From positions 2,666,001 to 2,730,000 of the forward strand of contig NZ_JAAGOW010000001.1 in NCBI RefSeq assembly GCF_010499245.1: a DNA stretch of 64,000 bases. Direction: 5' to 3'. The position numbers were made by a program, and so were the translations under genes. Below the pieces are notes generated by a model that was given only the letters and a program-made list of their open reading frames with translations, had not been told where the DNA came from and did no database searches. Positions 8,211 to 17,210 of this stretch are shown one piece after another. The stretch comes from Variovorax sp. WS11 (lineage in GTDB: Bacteria > Pseudomonadota > Gammaproteobacteria > Burkholderiales > Burkholderiaceae_C). Within the stretch, counting starts at the first letter, position 1, and each line of letters begins with the position of its first letter.

Positions 8211-9203
8211 TCAGGACTCGGCCGTGAAGCCGACCTTCTTGACCAGGGGCCCCCAGCGCTCGAACTCGACGCGTTGCGAGCGGGCCATCTCTTCCACGGT
8301 GGAACCTTGCGCGATCAGGCCGACCACCGCCAGGCTGTCGATCACCGCCTTGTCCTTGATCGCGGCGTTGATGGCCGCATTCGCAGCGTTGACCACCGCG
8401 GCCGGCGTCCTGGCCGGCGCGTAGAAGCCGAACCACTCCTCGGTCGTGAGCTCCGCGAAGCCTTGCTCGGCCAGAGTCGGCACCTCGGGCGAGAAGGGCG
8501 AGCGCGCCTTGCCGGAGGTGGCCAGCAGCCGCAGCTTGCCGGCCTTGTGGTTGGCGATGAAGTCGCCGCTGGGCGTGACCATCGCGGCGATCTGGCCGCC
8601 CACCACGTCGGTCACTCCGGGGATGGAGCCGCGGTAGGGCACGTGCTTGAGCTCGACGCCGTTGTTGATGCCCAGCAGGGCGCCGATGAAGTGCGGCGTG
8701 GAGCCGGCCGCCGGCGAGCCATAACTGGCCTGGTCGGGGTTGGCCTTGGCCCAGGCCAGGAAGTCCTTGACGTTCTTGACGCTGGCCGGCACCAACGGGC
8801 CGACCGCCAGGCCATGGTGCATCACCGCCGCGATCGACACCGGCGTGATGTCCTTGACCGGGTCGTAGCTCAGCTTGCTGTAGATGTGCGGGTAGATGGA
8901 GGTGCAGGAGAAGGGCGACAGCGCCAGCACGCTGCCGTCGGCCGGCGCGCCCTTGAGCACCTCCAGCGCGATGCGGCCGCCCGCGCCGGGCTTGTTTTCC
9001 ACGACGCCCGAGTTGCGGGTGTAGGCCGAGCCGGCCAGCTTCTCGCCGACGCGGCGCGCCACGCTGTCGCCGGCGCTGCCGGCCGGGAAGCCGTAGTAGA
9101 TCTTGATCTGCTCGAGCGTCTGGGCCAGTGCGTTCAGCGGCGCGAGCGCGCCGAAGGCGGCAGCGGCGCCGAGGGCGTGGAGGAAGTGGCGGCGATCGGT
9201 CAT
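8211..9203 (-). CDS. Bug-type (tripartite tricarboxylate transporter) solute receptor
   Basis: This intact 330-residue periplasmic receptor has a twin-arginine-like signal (TDRRHFLHALG, cleavage near NALAQ at about 27) and the TctC/Bug fold, including IYYGFPAGSAGDSVARR and VENKPGAGGRIALEVL. Receptors of this family bind carboxylates or other small ligands. The ATG at 9203 has a GAGGAG ribosome site upstream. It is embedded between BKACE and the dehydrogenase, so it likely captures the substrate those enzymes degrade. No TctAB permease is present in the window, as is common for Bug paralogues in Burkholderiales. Confidence 0.9.
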   Translation of the reverse strand: MTDRRHFLHALGAAAAFGALAPLNALAQTLEQIKIYYGFPAGSAGDSVARRVGEKLAGSAYTRNSGVVENKPGAGGRIALEVLKGAPADGSVLALSPFSCTSIYPHIYSKLSYDPVKDITPVSIAAVMHHGLAVGPLVPASVKNVKDFLAWAKANPDQASYGSPAAGSTPHFIGALLGINNGVELKHVPYRGSIPGVTDVVGGQIAAMVTPSGDFIANHKAGKLRLLATSGKARSPFSPEVPTLAEQGFAELTTEEWFGFYAPARTPAAVVNAANAAINAAIKDKAVIDSLAVVGLIAQGSTVEEMARSQRVEFERWGPLVKKVGFTAES

Positions 9204-9250
9204 GGTGTTGTACTCCTCGGAGGCTGTTATAGAGAGATAGAGAGCGTTCG

Positions 9251-10167
9251 TCACAGAGCGAATTCGGGGCGCGGCAGGCCGACGCGCGGCAGGCCCATCA
9301 TGTCGCGCGCCTCGGCGGACGTGGCGGGCTCCATGTCCATCTCGCCGAGGATGCGCACGATGCGCTCGGTCAGCTGCAGGTTAGTCGCGAGTTCGCCGTG
9401 GCGGTAGTAGAGGTTGTCCTCCAACCCGACGCGCGCATGGCCGCCCAGCAGCAGCGCGCTGATGTTGGCCTCCAGCTGCGAGGGCCCGATGCCGCTGACG
9501 CAGAAGATCGCGCCCTTGGGCAGCGTGTCCACCATCATCTGCAGGTGGCGCGGCGAAAAGGGCATCGCGTTCTGGAAGTTGCGATGCACGTTCATCACCA
9601 GGTTGATGAAGTAGGGCTGCTCGTCGAGGCCCTCGTTGATCAGCGTGGTCGTGTCCTGCAGGATATGAGTGGGGCTGAAGACCTCCCACTCGGGCTTGAT
9701 GCCGCGCGCCTTCATGCCGGCCGCGAGCTCGCGGCCCTTGCCGAGCGGCGTGTCCATCAGGATCTCGCGGCCCTCGAAGCTGAGGTTGAGCGTGGTCGCG
9801 TCCAGCGTGCACATCTCGGCGCCGGCGTCCATGCCCTTGATGCGCTCCTCGAAGGCGATCTCCCAGCGCCCGCCGGGCAGCGGCTTGACCATGTCGCCGT
9901 GCACGCCGCCGCCGGTGGAGTTGTTGATCACGATGTCGCAGCCGGCGTCGCGGATGCGCTGGTTGATTTCGCGATACACGGCCGCGTCGCAGGTCGCCCC
10001 GTCGTCCGGCCGCCGCGCATGGATCGCGGCAACGCTGGCGCCGGCCTTCCAGCAAGCCACCACGTCGGCGGCAATCTCCGCGGGCTGGGTGGGAGGTGGG
10101 GGTTCTGTGACTTGTGCGCCATGCCGCCGGTGGGGGCAATGGTCACGATCACCTTGCGCTTGGACAT
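9251..10167 (-). pseudogene. Beta-keto acid cleavage enzyme (BKACE, DUF849), frameshifted near N-terminus
   Basis: Starting at ATG 10167 (MSKRKVIVTIAPTGGMAHKS) the frame breaks at about 10088-10093 (a GGTGGGA stretch on the plus strand). One added base joins it to TQPAEIAADVV and yields a 305-residue BKACE. BKACE enzymes are Zn-dependent and condense a beta-keto acid with acetyl-CoA, giving acetoacetate and a new acyl-CoA. The motif AIHARRPDDG contains the expected metal-ligand His, and SGIGPSQLEAN is conserved in the family. It heads the leftward string with Bug receptor, dehydrogenase and CoA ligase. The rest is intact, so an assembly indel is plausible. Confidence 0.8.
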
Positions 10168-10273
10168 CGGGTCGGTCTCCTTGGATGAGGGCGTTATTAT
10201 TTTTGTCTGCCGGCGGGCCCACAGTCATTGCGACGACATTTGGAGTCAGGGTTTACGCGGCGCAGGAGCGTCG

Positions 10274-10981
10274 ATGCACAACAAGCCGAGCCGGCGACCG
10301 GCGGCATCCCTTTCGATCCCCGAGCTGCTGCAGCGTTCGGTCTGGTTTCCCGCGCTCGATGCGCAGGCCCAGGCGCGCGTGCTCGACGAGATCCGCGAGC
10401 AGCCCGTGGCCGCCGGCTGCGCGCTGTGCCGGCGCGGCGACACGCCCCTGCACTGGTACGGCACGCTGGAGGGGCTGCTCAAGTGGTGCATCACCGCCGA
10501 CGACGGCCGCGCTGTGACGCTCGGCGGCCTCTCGGTCGGCAGCTGGTTCGGCGAGGGCACGCTGCTGCGCGCCCTGCCGCGTTCGGCCGACATCATCGCG
10601 CTGCGCGACAGTCGGGTGGCGCGACTGCCGCTGGAGACCTTCGAGTGGCTGCACCAGACGCAGCTGAGCTTCAACCACTTCCTGCTGCGCCAGCTCAACG
10701 AGCGGCTGCACTGGTTCATGGGCAACTACGCGGCGCACCGGCTGCTCGACGCCGACAGCCAGGTCGCGCGGGCGCTGGCGGGCCTGTTCCATCCCTGGCT
10801 GCATCCGGGCAGCGACGCGCACCTGCAGACCTCGCAGGAAGAGATCGCGAACCTCTCGGGGCTGTCGCGCCAGCGCTGCAACGCGGCGTTGAACCGGCTG
10901 CGCGAGGCGGGGCTGCTGCGCATCGAGTACGGGGGGATCACCGTGGTCGACCTGGAAGGCCTGCGGCGCTTCGTCGAGTAG
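10274..10981 (+). CDS. Crp/Fnr-family transcriptional regulator (non-cAMP type)
   Basis: This 235-residue protein has a cyclic-nucleotide-binding-like barrel (about residues 20-130, with LSVGSWFGEGTLL) and a C-terminal HTH_Crp (about 165-232, TSQEEIANLSGLSRQRCNAA). The phosphate-binding Arg-Ser motif of true CRP is replaced (ALPRSADIIAL), and the recognition helix reads SRQRCNAAL rather than SRETVGR, so it should not bind standard CRP sites. It diverges from the BKACE string across 106 bp and may control it. A GGAG lies 7 bases before the ATG. Confidence 0.85.
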   Translation: MHNKPSRRPAASLSIPELLQRSVWFPALDAQAQARVLDEIREQPVAAGCALCRRGDTPLHWYGTLEGLLKWCITADDGRAVTLGGLSVGSWFGEGTLLRALPRSADIIALRDSRVARLPLETFEWLHQTQLSFNHFLLRQLNERLHWFMGNYAAHRLLDADSQVARALAGLFHPWLHPGSDAHLQTSQEEIANLSGLSRQRCNAALNRLREAGLLRIEYGGITVVDLEGLRRFVE

Positions 10982-11004
10982 CGCCGGCCGCCCGGCCGGC
11001 GGCT

Positions 11005-11223
11005 TCAGTGCTGCTGTTGCTGCGTCTTGTGCAGGGGCTTGGCGCCGGGGCTCTGGGGCTGTTCGCCTTCTTCGGCGGGGCCGGCATGCGGGCGCCCTCG
11101 CTGCAGCTCGTCGTGCTCTTCGTCGAGCCGACGCACCTGCTCGTCACGCCACTTCTCGTAATCCGGATCGCGCCGCGGCCGGCATGCTTCCGCGCGGCTG
11201 GGGGCATCGTGTCTGGGCATCAT
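11005..11223 (-). CDS. Small hydrophilic protein of unknown function
   Basis: This 72-residue, strongly charged protein (EKWRDEQVRRLDEEHDEL in the middle, Gln/His-rich end) has no family I recognise. An AAGGAG ribosome site sits 7 bases before the ATG at 11223, and a second ATG follows immediately. Composition and the good start suggest a real gene, but there is no functional clue. It converges with the Crp/Fnr gene, leaving 23 bases between stops. Confidence 0.55.
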   Translation of the reverse strand: MMPRHDAPSRAEACRPRRDPDYEKWRDEQVRRLDEEHDELQRGRPHAGPAEEGEQPQSPGAKPLHKTQQQQH

Positions 11224-11338
11224 CAAGCTCCTTGGAAGGCGACTGGCTCCAAGCTAGCCGATGCCCGGCGCATCTCTGTCGGGACGGCGCGGGATCCGCC
11301 GTGGGAGAACTCGCACGCGGTTGGCTATCGCGGCGATG

Positions 11339-11635
11339 TCAGCGTCTGTCTGCCCAATACCGCGGTTCGCGGCTTTGATGCGCGATGGCGAAGATCTGCG
11401 GGCCCAGGTTTGCGTCCTCGGCATAGATCACGGTGTACGGAAACCGATCGAAGTGATAGACGCGCATGCCGTGCCCGCCGTGCGGCCCACGCTGCTGGTT
11501 TTCGCGAAGCAGCTCCAGCACTCTTTCGTACTCGACCAGGAAGGCTTCGGCGATCAGTCGGCTGGCATGCGTCGCGTAGTAGACCGCCGCATCACCGAGT
11601 TCGGCTTCGGCTTCCGGGTGGATCCAGTGGCTCAC
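11339..11635 (-). CDS. parE: ParE/RelE-family toxin
   Basis: This 98-residue protein shows the RelE/ParE fold pattern: IHPEAEAELGDAAVYYA at the N-terminus, a central basic FRFPY-like segment (HFDRFPYTVIYAEDA) and the C-terminal AIAHQSREPRYWADR. ParE toxins inhibit DNA gyrase, whereas RelE cleaves mRNA; the RExxYW ending points to the ParE branch. The start is GTG at 11635, overlapping the antitoxin stop (GTGA), so translation is coupled. No truncation is visible. Confidence 0.85.
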   Translation of the reverse strand: MSHWIHPEAEAELGDAAVYYATHASRLIAEAFLVEYERVLELLRENQQRGPHGGHGMRVYHFDRFPYTVIYAEDANLGPQIFAIAHQSREPRYWADRR

Positions 11636-11856
11636 TCGATCCTTGCCCGGACACGCGCGAGTGCTTCATTGCCGGAGACCATCGCCGTCTTGCCGGAGCG
11701 GACGTCCTCCTGGCGGCGCAGCGCAACTTGCATCCAGGCTTCCTGCGCCTTCGACTTGGGCTCGAAACTGGCGATCAAGCGTTCCAGAAGCCGAGCGCGG
11801 TCCTCGGGCGGCAGGCCGAGGACTTGGGCCTCGAGATCGTGGACGGGAGTGGACAT
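11632..11856 (-). CDS. ParD-like / addiction module antitoxin
   Basis: This 74-residue protein (MSTPVHDLEAQVLGLPPEDRARLLE start) matches the short addiction-module antitoxins often annotated as putative addiction module component, with LPPEDRARLLERLIASFE as core helix. It overlaps the toxin start by four bases, antitoxin first, as in typical type II modules. The ATG at 11856 was chosen; an in-frame ATG at 11892 would overlap the candidate operator. It should neutralise the toxin and autorepress the pair. Confidence 0.8.
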   Translation of the reverse strand: MSTPVHDLEAQVLGLPPEDRARLLERLIASFEPKSKAQEAWMQVALRRQEDVRSGKTAMVSGNEALARVRARIE

Positions 11857-11872
11857 GATGGGGCCTCCGAGA

Positions 11873-11892
11873 ATGCTTCGACTCTCAAGCAT
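11873..11892. promoter_or_regulatory. Candidate operator of the ParDE-like module
   Basis: An inverted repeat ATGCTT (11873-11878) and AAGCAT (11887-11892) with an 8-bp spacer lies 17 bases upstream of the antitoxin ATG. Position and symmetry suit an autoregulatory site. The arms are short, so this is only a candidate. Confidence 0.35.
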
Positions 11893-11914
11893 GTTACAGC
11901 GCTGCCCGCGCCGC

Positions 11915-12196
11915 TCAGAACTTGTGCCCCAGATGGGGCGGCCCTTCCTCGTCGCCCGTGCTCTCGTCGTCCACCGAGGCAAGCTTGAAGCGCGCGGCTT
12001 CGTGCCGCACCTTCAGCTCCGCGTAGCGCTCGCGCTCCGCGGAGCGCGAAGGCGTCCGCTGCATGCAGGCGATGAAGAAGCGCGACTCCTCGGCATTCAG
12101 CCCGAGCAGCAGTTCCTGGCCGCGCCCATCGATGGCCAGGGCGCTGCGGGCCTGAAGCTCGGTGCGTTGCGCTTCGGGCATTTCGAGCATGTTCAT
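11915..12196 (-). CDS. Small protein of unknown function
   Basis: This 93-residue protein starts MNMLEMPEAQRTELQ and contains LLGLNAEESRFFIACMQRTP and a charged end (DDESTGDEEGPP). I do not recognise a family. The ATG at 12196 has a GGAG ribosome site 7 bases upstream. It diverges from the catalase gene across about 160 bp, so the two may share a promoter region, but nothing ties it functionally to peroxide defence. Confidence 0.6.
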   Translation of the reverse strand: MNMLEMPEAQRTELQARSALAIDGRGQELLLGLNAEESRFFIACMQRTPSRSAERERYAELKVRHEAARFKLASVDDESTGDEEGPPHLGHKF

Positions 12197-12356
12197 CGCG
12201 AGCTCCTCGATGCAATCCTGCAGTCTGCCACCGCGCGTCCGGCAACGCGACGGAAGTTGCCGCACCGCTGACGCGGTCACGGCTGACATGGGCGCCTGCA
12301 TCGCGGGAATGGAATCGCGTTCCCTGCCGTCTTCAACCGCCCAAGGAGCCCTGTCG

Positions 12357-14759
12357 ATGCCCACGTCCAAGAAGAAGCCCGCCGCCGCGCCCTCCGGCAA
12401 GGCCGCGGCCAAGTCCGCCGCCCGCAACACCGCCAGCGGGCCCGCGAGCGCTCAAGGCGCCGGCGGCGATGCGCTCGCGGCCCGCGCCGCCGAGCTGAAC
12501 GAAATGGCTGCGGCCATGCCCTACAACCCCAACAAGCTGCTCGATGCCGGCCGCGAGAGTGCGGTGGTGCCACCCGAGGGCGCCAGGACGCCGCCGCCTT
12601 CCGCGCAGGCCGGCGCCAGCACCTTGAGCGAAGCCAACTTCTCGCCCAAGTCCGGCGAGGGCGTCGCGCCGGGCGAGAACCGCACCGCCGGCTCGCTCGA
12701 CCGCGTGCGCGTCGATTCCAGCGGCCAGGTGCTCACCACCAACCAGGGCGTGCCCATCGCCGACAACCAGAACTCGCTGAAGGCGGGCCTGCGCGGGCCG
12801 GCCTTGCTGGAAGACTTCATCCTGCGCGAGAAGATCACCAACTTCGACCATGAGCGCATTCCCGAGCGCATCGTGCATGCGCGCGGCTCGGGCGCGCATG
12901 GCTATTTCGAGGCCTACGAGGCGCTCACGGACCTGACCCGCGCCGCGCCCTTCCAGGAAAAGGGCAAGATCACGCTGGTCTTCGTGCGCTTCTCGACCGT
13001 GGCCGGCGAGCGGGGCTCGGTGGACACGGCGCGCGACGTGCGCGGCTTCGCGGTGAAGTTCTACACCGACGAGGGCAACTGGGATCTGGTGGGCAACAAC
13101 ATCCCGGTCTTCTTCATCCAGGACGCGATGAAGTTCCCCGACCTCATCCACTCGGTCAAGCCCGAGCCGCATCACGCGATGCCGCAGGCGGCCAGCGCGC
13201 ACGACACCTTCTACGACTTCATCTCGCTATCGCCCGAGTCCACGCACATGATGATGTGGGCCATGAGCGACCGCGCCATTCCGCGCAGCTTCCGCATGAT
13301 GGAAGGCTTCGGCGTGCACAGCTTCCGGATGGTGAACGCGGCTGGCGAGAGCCGATTCGTCAAGTTCCACTGGAAGCCGAAGCTGGGCACCCACTCGCTG
13401 GTGTGGGAGGAGGCCGCCAAGATCCAGGGCGCCGACGCCGACTACCACCGGCGCGACCTCTGGGAAGCCATCGAGGCCGGCGAGTACCCGGAATGGGAGC
13501 TGGGCCTGCAGATCTTCACCGAGCAAGAGGCTGCCAACTGGAGCTTCGACATCCTCGACGCCACCAAGATCGTGCCGGAGGAGCTGGTGCCGGTGCGCAT
13601 TGTCGGCCGCCTGGTGCTCGACCGCAATCCCGACAACTTCTTCGCCGAGACCGAGCAGGTCGCCTTCTGCACCGCGCACGTGGTGCCGGGCATCGACTTC
13701 AGCAACGACCCGTTGCTCGCCGGCCGCATCCATTCGTACAAGGACACGCAGATCCTGCGCCTGGGCGGCGCCAACTTCCACGAGATCCCGATCAACGCGC
13801 CCGTCGTGCCGGTGCATAACAACCAGCGTGACGGCATCAAGCGCCAGGCCCTGCACCGCGGGCGCGTGGCCTACGAGCCCAACTCGCTGGCCGGCGGCTG
13901 CCCCTTCCAGGCCGGCGCCAAGGGCTTCGTGTCCTTCCCCGAGCCCATGCAGGGCGACAAGCTGCGCGGCAAGCCGGAGAAGTTCGCCGAGCACTACCAG
14001 CAGGCCACGCTGTTCTGGAACAGCCAGACCGAGTGGGAGAAGGCGCACATCGTCGGCGCCTTCCGCTTCGAGCTGTCCAAGTGCACGGTGCCGGCAATCC
14101 GGGAGCGCATGGTCTCCAGCCTGGCCAACGTGGCGCCGGAACTGGCGGAGCGCGTGGCCAAGGGCTTGGGCTTCACCGTGCCTGCGCCCATGCCGCGGGC
14201 GGCGGAGAAGCCGCAGGCGCCCGAGGTCGCCACCTCGCCCGCGCTGTCGCTCACGGCCCGGCCCGGCGACGGCGGCATCCGCACGCGCAAGATCGCCCTG
14301 CTGGCGGCCGACGGCGTGGAAGGCGCGTCCCTCCAGGTGCTGCAGGCAGCCCTGGTGGAAGCCGGCGCGGTGGCGCGCATCGTGGCGCCGCGCATCGGAC
14401 CGGTGAAGACCGCCGACGGCGGCACGCTGGACGCCGACGCCTCGCTGGAGAACACGCCGCCCGTGCTGTTCGACGCCGTCGTGCTGCCCGACGGACAAGC
14501 CGGTGTCGACCTGCTGGCCCGTGTCGGGCAGACCAGCGAGTTCGTCGTCAATACCTACCGCCACTGCAAGACGCTGCTGGTGCTGGGCGCCTCGAAGGCG
14601 TTGACGGACAAGCTGGGCATGCCCGCCACGCTGCCGTCCGGCGAGCCTGATCCGGGCATCCTCTTTGCAGGCGCGGGGGAGGACACGGCGGCGAGCTTCA
14701 TCGCCGCGGTGGCCCGGCACAGGCATCCGGAGCGCGACTCGGACCCGCCGCGCTTCTGA
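12357..14759 (+). CDS. katE: Large-subunit monofunctional catalase (HPII type)
   Basis: This 800-residue protein has the HPII layout: a Lys/Ala/Pro-rich N-terminal arm (1 to about 100), the haem catalase core (about 110-600), and a C-terminal class I glutamine-amidotransferase-like domain (about 640-800). It decomposes H2O2 to water and oxygen in the cytoplasm. The distal His lies in [13 protein letters not shown], the distal Asn in [16 protein letters not shown], and the proximal Tyr in [27 protein letters not shown] matches HPII closely. Length is close to E. coli HPII (about 750). The ATG at 12357 begins the lysine-rich arm. It converges with a LysR gene. Confidence 0.95.
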   Translation: MPTSKKKPAAAPSGKAAAKSAARNTASGPASAQGAGGDALAARAAELNEMAAAMPYNPNKLLDAGRESAVVPPEGARTPPPSAQAGASTLSEANFSPKSGEGVAPGENRTAGSLDRVRVDSSGQVLTTNQGVPIADNQNSLKAGLRGPALLEDFILREKITNFDHERIPERIVHARGSGAHGYFEAYEALTDLTRAAPFQEKGKITLVFVRFSTVAGERGSVDTARDVRGFAVKFYTDEGNWDLVGNNIPVFFIQDAMKFPDLIHSVKPEPHHAMPQAASAHDTFYDFISLSPESTHMMMWAMSDRAIPRSFRMMEGFGVHSFRMVNAAGESRFVKFHWKPKLGTHSLVWEEAAKIQGADADYHRRDLWEAIEAGEYPEWELGLQIFTEQEAANWSFDILDATKIVPEELVPVRIVGRLVLDRNPDNFFAETEQVAFCTAHVVPGIDFSNDPLLAGRIHSYKDTQILRLGGANFHEIPINAPVVPVHNNQRDGIKRQALHRGRVAYEPNSLAGGCPFQAGAKGFVSFPEPMQGDKLRGKPEKFAEHYQQATLFWNSQTEWEKAHIVGAFRFELSKCTVPAIRERMVSSLANVAPELAERVAKGLGFTVPAPMPRAAEKPQAPEVATSPALSLTARPGDGGIRTRKIALLAADGVEGASLQVLQAALVEAGAVARIVAPRIGPVKTADGGTLDADASLENTPPVLFDAVVLPDGQAGVDLLARVGQTSEFVVNTYRHCKTLLVLGASKALTDKLGMPATLPSGEPDPGILFAGAGEDTAASFIAAVARHRHPERDSDPPRF

Positions 14760-14792
14760 GTCCGGCGATCAGGCGGCGCGCGGCATCGTCGC

Positions 14793-15737
14793 TCAGGCCA
14801 CGCCGTGCTCCTGCAGCAGCGCCTCCCTGAAAGCCAGCGCCGCGCGCGAGGGCGCCGGCGAGCGCCGCATCACGCACACGAAGCCGCAGTCGTAGCGGAA
14901 CATCGACTTGCGCACCGGCCGCATGCGCCCGCCTTCCTCGAAGACCCGGCCGTAGTGGTCGGGCAGGAAGCCCAGGAAGCGCCCCGAGAGAATCAGCGTC
15001 GCGATCGCCTCCTGGTCCAGGCCGGTGGCGGCGCGCTTGAGCCCGGCGCGGTGGCTGGCCTCCATGTTGGGCGAGTGGTAGCCCAGCCCGGCGAAGCGAT
15101 GCGCGCGCAGCCCCTTCCAGTCCAGCCCGGTGTTGCGGCCCTCGAAGAGCGGGTGCCCGGCGCCGCAGTACAGCAACATGGTCTCGTCGAACAGCAGGTC
15201 GTAGGCCAGGCTGTCGGAGCGCCGGTGCGCCGGGATGATGCCCACGTGCAGGCTGCCGTCGATCAGCTGGCGCTCGATCGCGTTCATGGTGCCGATCTGG
15301 ATCTGCAGCGCCACCTCGGGCGCGCGCTCGACGAAGCCGGCGATGGCTTCGCCGATGCGGGCCTTCGGGTTGGTCGCGGTCTTGTCGAAGAGCCCGATCT
15401 CCAACTGCCCGCCCATGCGCTGGTGGATGTCGTCCACGCCGCTGCGAAAGGTGTCGACCGCGCTCAGCAGGCGCATCGTCTCCTCGTAGATGCGTTGCCC
15501 CTCGACCGTCAGCGCGAAGCCGGCGCGCCCGCGCCGGCACAGCGTGAGGCCCAGCCGCGTCTCCAGGTCCTTGATCTGCCGGCTGATGGTGGAGGTGCCG
15601 ACGTTGAGCTCCAGCTCGGCCGCCGCCATGCCGCCGCAGTCGGCCACGGCCTTGAAGACCTTGAGCATGCGCAGGTCCGATTCGCCGAGCTGGCCCAGGC
15701 GGGAAGGGGCGGAAGAGGAGGGCGTCTTTACTTTCAT
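14793..15737 (-). CDS. LysR-family transcriptional regulator
   Basis: This 314-residue regulator has an N-terminal winged helix (about residues 22-80, GGMAAAELELNVGTSTISRQ as helix-turn-helix) and a type 2 periplasmic-binding effector domain (about 105-300). It diverges from the class III aminotransferase gene across about 100 bp, the classic LysR arrangement, so it probably activates that gene in response to an amine or amino-acid substrate. The ATG at 15737 is preceded by AT-rich DNA. There is no sign of truncation. Confidence 0.9.
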   Translation of the reverse strand: MKVKTPSSSAPSRLGQLGESDLRMLKVFKAVADCGGMAAAELELNVGTSTISRQIKDLETRLGLTLCRRGRAGFALTVEGQRIYEETMRLLSAVDTFRSGVDDIHQRMGGQLEIGLFDKTATNPKARIGEAIAGFVERAPEVALQIQIGTMNAIERQLIDGSLHVGIIPAHRRSDSLAYDLLFDETMLLYCGAGHPLFEGRNTGLDWKGLRAHRFAGLGYHSPNMEASHRAGLKRAATGLDQEAIATLILSGRFLGFLPDHYGRVFEEGGRMRPVRKSMFRYDCGFVCVMRRSPAPSRAALAFREALLQEHGVA

Positions 15738-15840
15738 AGATTGACAAGTGAACGTGGATATTCCGTCATTGGCCGAAGTATCGAGCCTCCTCAGAATCGA
15801 TGCCACCTCCAACCCGCCGGCGCGCCAGCGCCCACCTGCC

Positions 15841-17199
15841 ATGAGCTCCATCGCTGCCGACACGTCCTCCCATCTCCCCACGGTCCGCACCGACGCCGCA
15901 TGGCTGGACGCGCACTGGATGCCCTTCACCGCCAACCGCCAGTTCAAGGCCGATCCGCGCCTGATCGTCGAGGCCCAGGGCCTGTACTTCACCGACAGCG
16001 ACGGCCGCAAGATCTTCGACGGCCTGTCCGGCCTGTGGTGCTCGGGCCTGGGCCACGGCCGGCCCGAGATCACCGAGGCGGTAAGCCGTCAGATCGCGAA
16101 GCTGGACTATTCGCCGGCCTTCCAGTTCGGCCATCCGCTGTCCTTCGAGCTCGCCAACCGGCTGCGCGAGCTCACGCCCGAGGGCCTGGACTACGTGTTC
16201 TTCACCGGCTCCGGCTCCGAGGCCGCCGACACCTCGCTCAAGATGGCGCGCGCCTACTGGCGCGCCAAGGGCCAAGGCGGCAAGACCCGCCTGATCGGCC
16301 GCGAGAAGGGCTACCACGGCGTCAATTTCGGCGGCATCTCGGTGGGCGGCATGGTCGCCAACCGCAAGACCTTCGGCCAGGCCGTGGAGGCAGACCACCT
16401 GCCGCACACCCAGCTGGCGGCCAATGCCTTCTCGCGCGGCGAGCCGGCGCAGGGCGCCGAGCTGGCCGACCGCCTGCTGGACCTGATCGCGCTGCACGAC
16501 GCGAGCAACATCGCGGCCGTCATCGTCGAGCCCTTCTCGGGCTCCGCCGGCGTGGTGATTCCGCCCAAGGGCTACCTGAAGCGCCTGCGCGAGATCTGCA
16601 CCGCCAACAACATCCTGCTGATCTTCGACGAGGTCATCACCGGCTTCGGCCGCGCGGCCGCCATGACAGGCGCCGACGCCTTCGGCGTGACGCCGGACAT
16701 CATGAACGTGGCCAAGCAGGTCACCAACGGCACCCAGCCGCTGGGCGCGGTGATCGCGAGCCGCGAGATCTACGACACCTTCATGGCCGCCGGCGGGCCG
16801 GACTACATGCTCGAGTTCCCGCACGGCTACACCTACTCGGCCCATCCGGTGGCCTGCGCGGCCGGCGTCGCGGCGCTGGACGTGCTGGTGAAGGAAGACA
16901 TGGTCGGCCGCGTGCAGGCGCTGGCGCCGCACTTCGAAGCCGCGGTGCACAGCCTCAAGGGCAGCAAGCATGTGACCGACATCCGCAATTACGGCCTGGC
17001 CGCGGGCTTGACGCTCGCATCGCTGCCCGGCGAGCCGGCACGCCGGCCCTACGAGGTGGCCATGGCCTGCTGGAAAAAGGGCTTCTACGTGCGCTATGGC
17101 GGCGACACGATCCAGCTGGCGCCGCCTTTCATCGCGGAGAAGGCCGACATCGAGCGGCTGGTCAGTGCGCTGGGCGATGCGCTGGCCGAGACGGCCTGA
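15841..17199 (+). CDS. Class III aminotransferase (beta-alanine--pyruvate transaminase-like)
   Basis: This 452-residue PLP enzyme matches omega-amino acid:pyruvate transaminases: WMPFTANRQFKADPRLIV near the N-terminus, FFTGSGSEAADTSLKMARAY (cofactor phosphate site), IFDEVITGFGR (Asp contacting the pyridine N) and MNVAKQVTNG with the catalytic Lys. It moves an amino group from a beta- or omega-amino acid to pyruvate. MSSIAAD at 15841 was taken as start; an earlier ATG (15748) would add 31 weakly conserved residues. An IS1634-type element begins 11 bases after its stop. Confidence 0.9.
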   Translation: MSSIAADTSSHLPTVRTDAAWLDAHWMPFTANRQFKADPRLIVEAQGLYFTDSDGRKIFDGLSGLWCSGLGHGRPEITEAVSRQIAKLDYSPAFQFGHPLSFELANRLRELTPEGLDYVFFTGSGSEAADTSLKMARAYWRAKGQGGKTRLIGREKGYHGVNFGGISVGGMVANRKTFGQAVEADHLPHTQLAANAFSRGEPAQGAELADRLLDLIALHDASNIAAVIVEPFSGSAGVVIPPKGYLKRLREICTANNILLIFDEVITGFGRAAAMTGADAFGVTPDIMNVAKQVTNGTQPLGAVIASREIYDTFMAAGGPDYMLEFPHGYTYSAHPVACAAGVAALDVLVKEDMVGRVQALAPHFEAAVHSLKGSKHVTDIRNYGLAAGLTLASLPGEPARRPYEVAMACWKKGFYVRYGGDTIQLAPPFIAEKADIERLVSALGDALAETA

Positions 17200-17210
17200 C
17201 TTTGGCTAGG

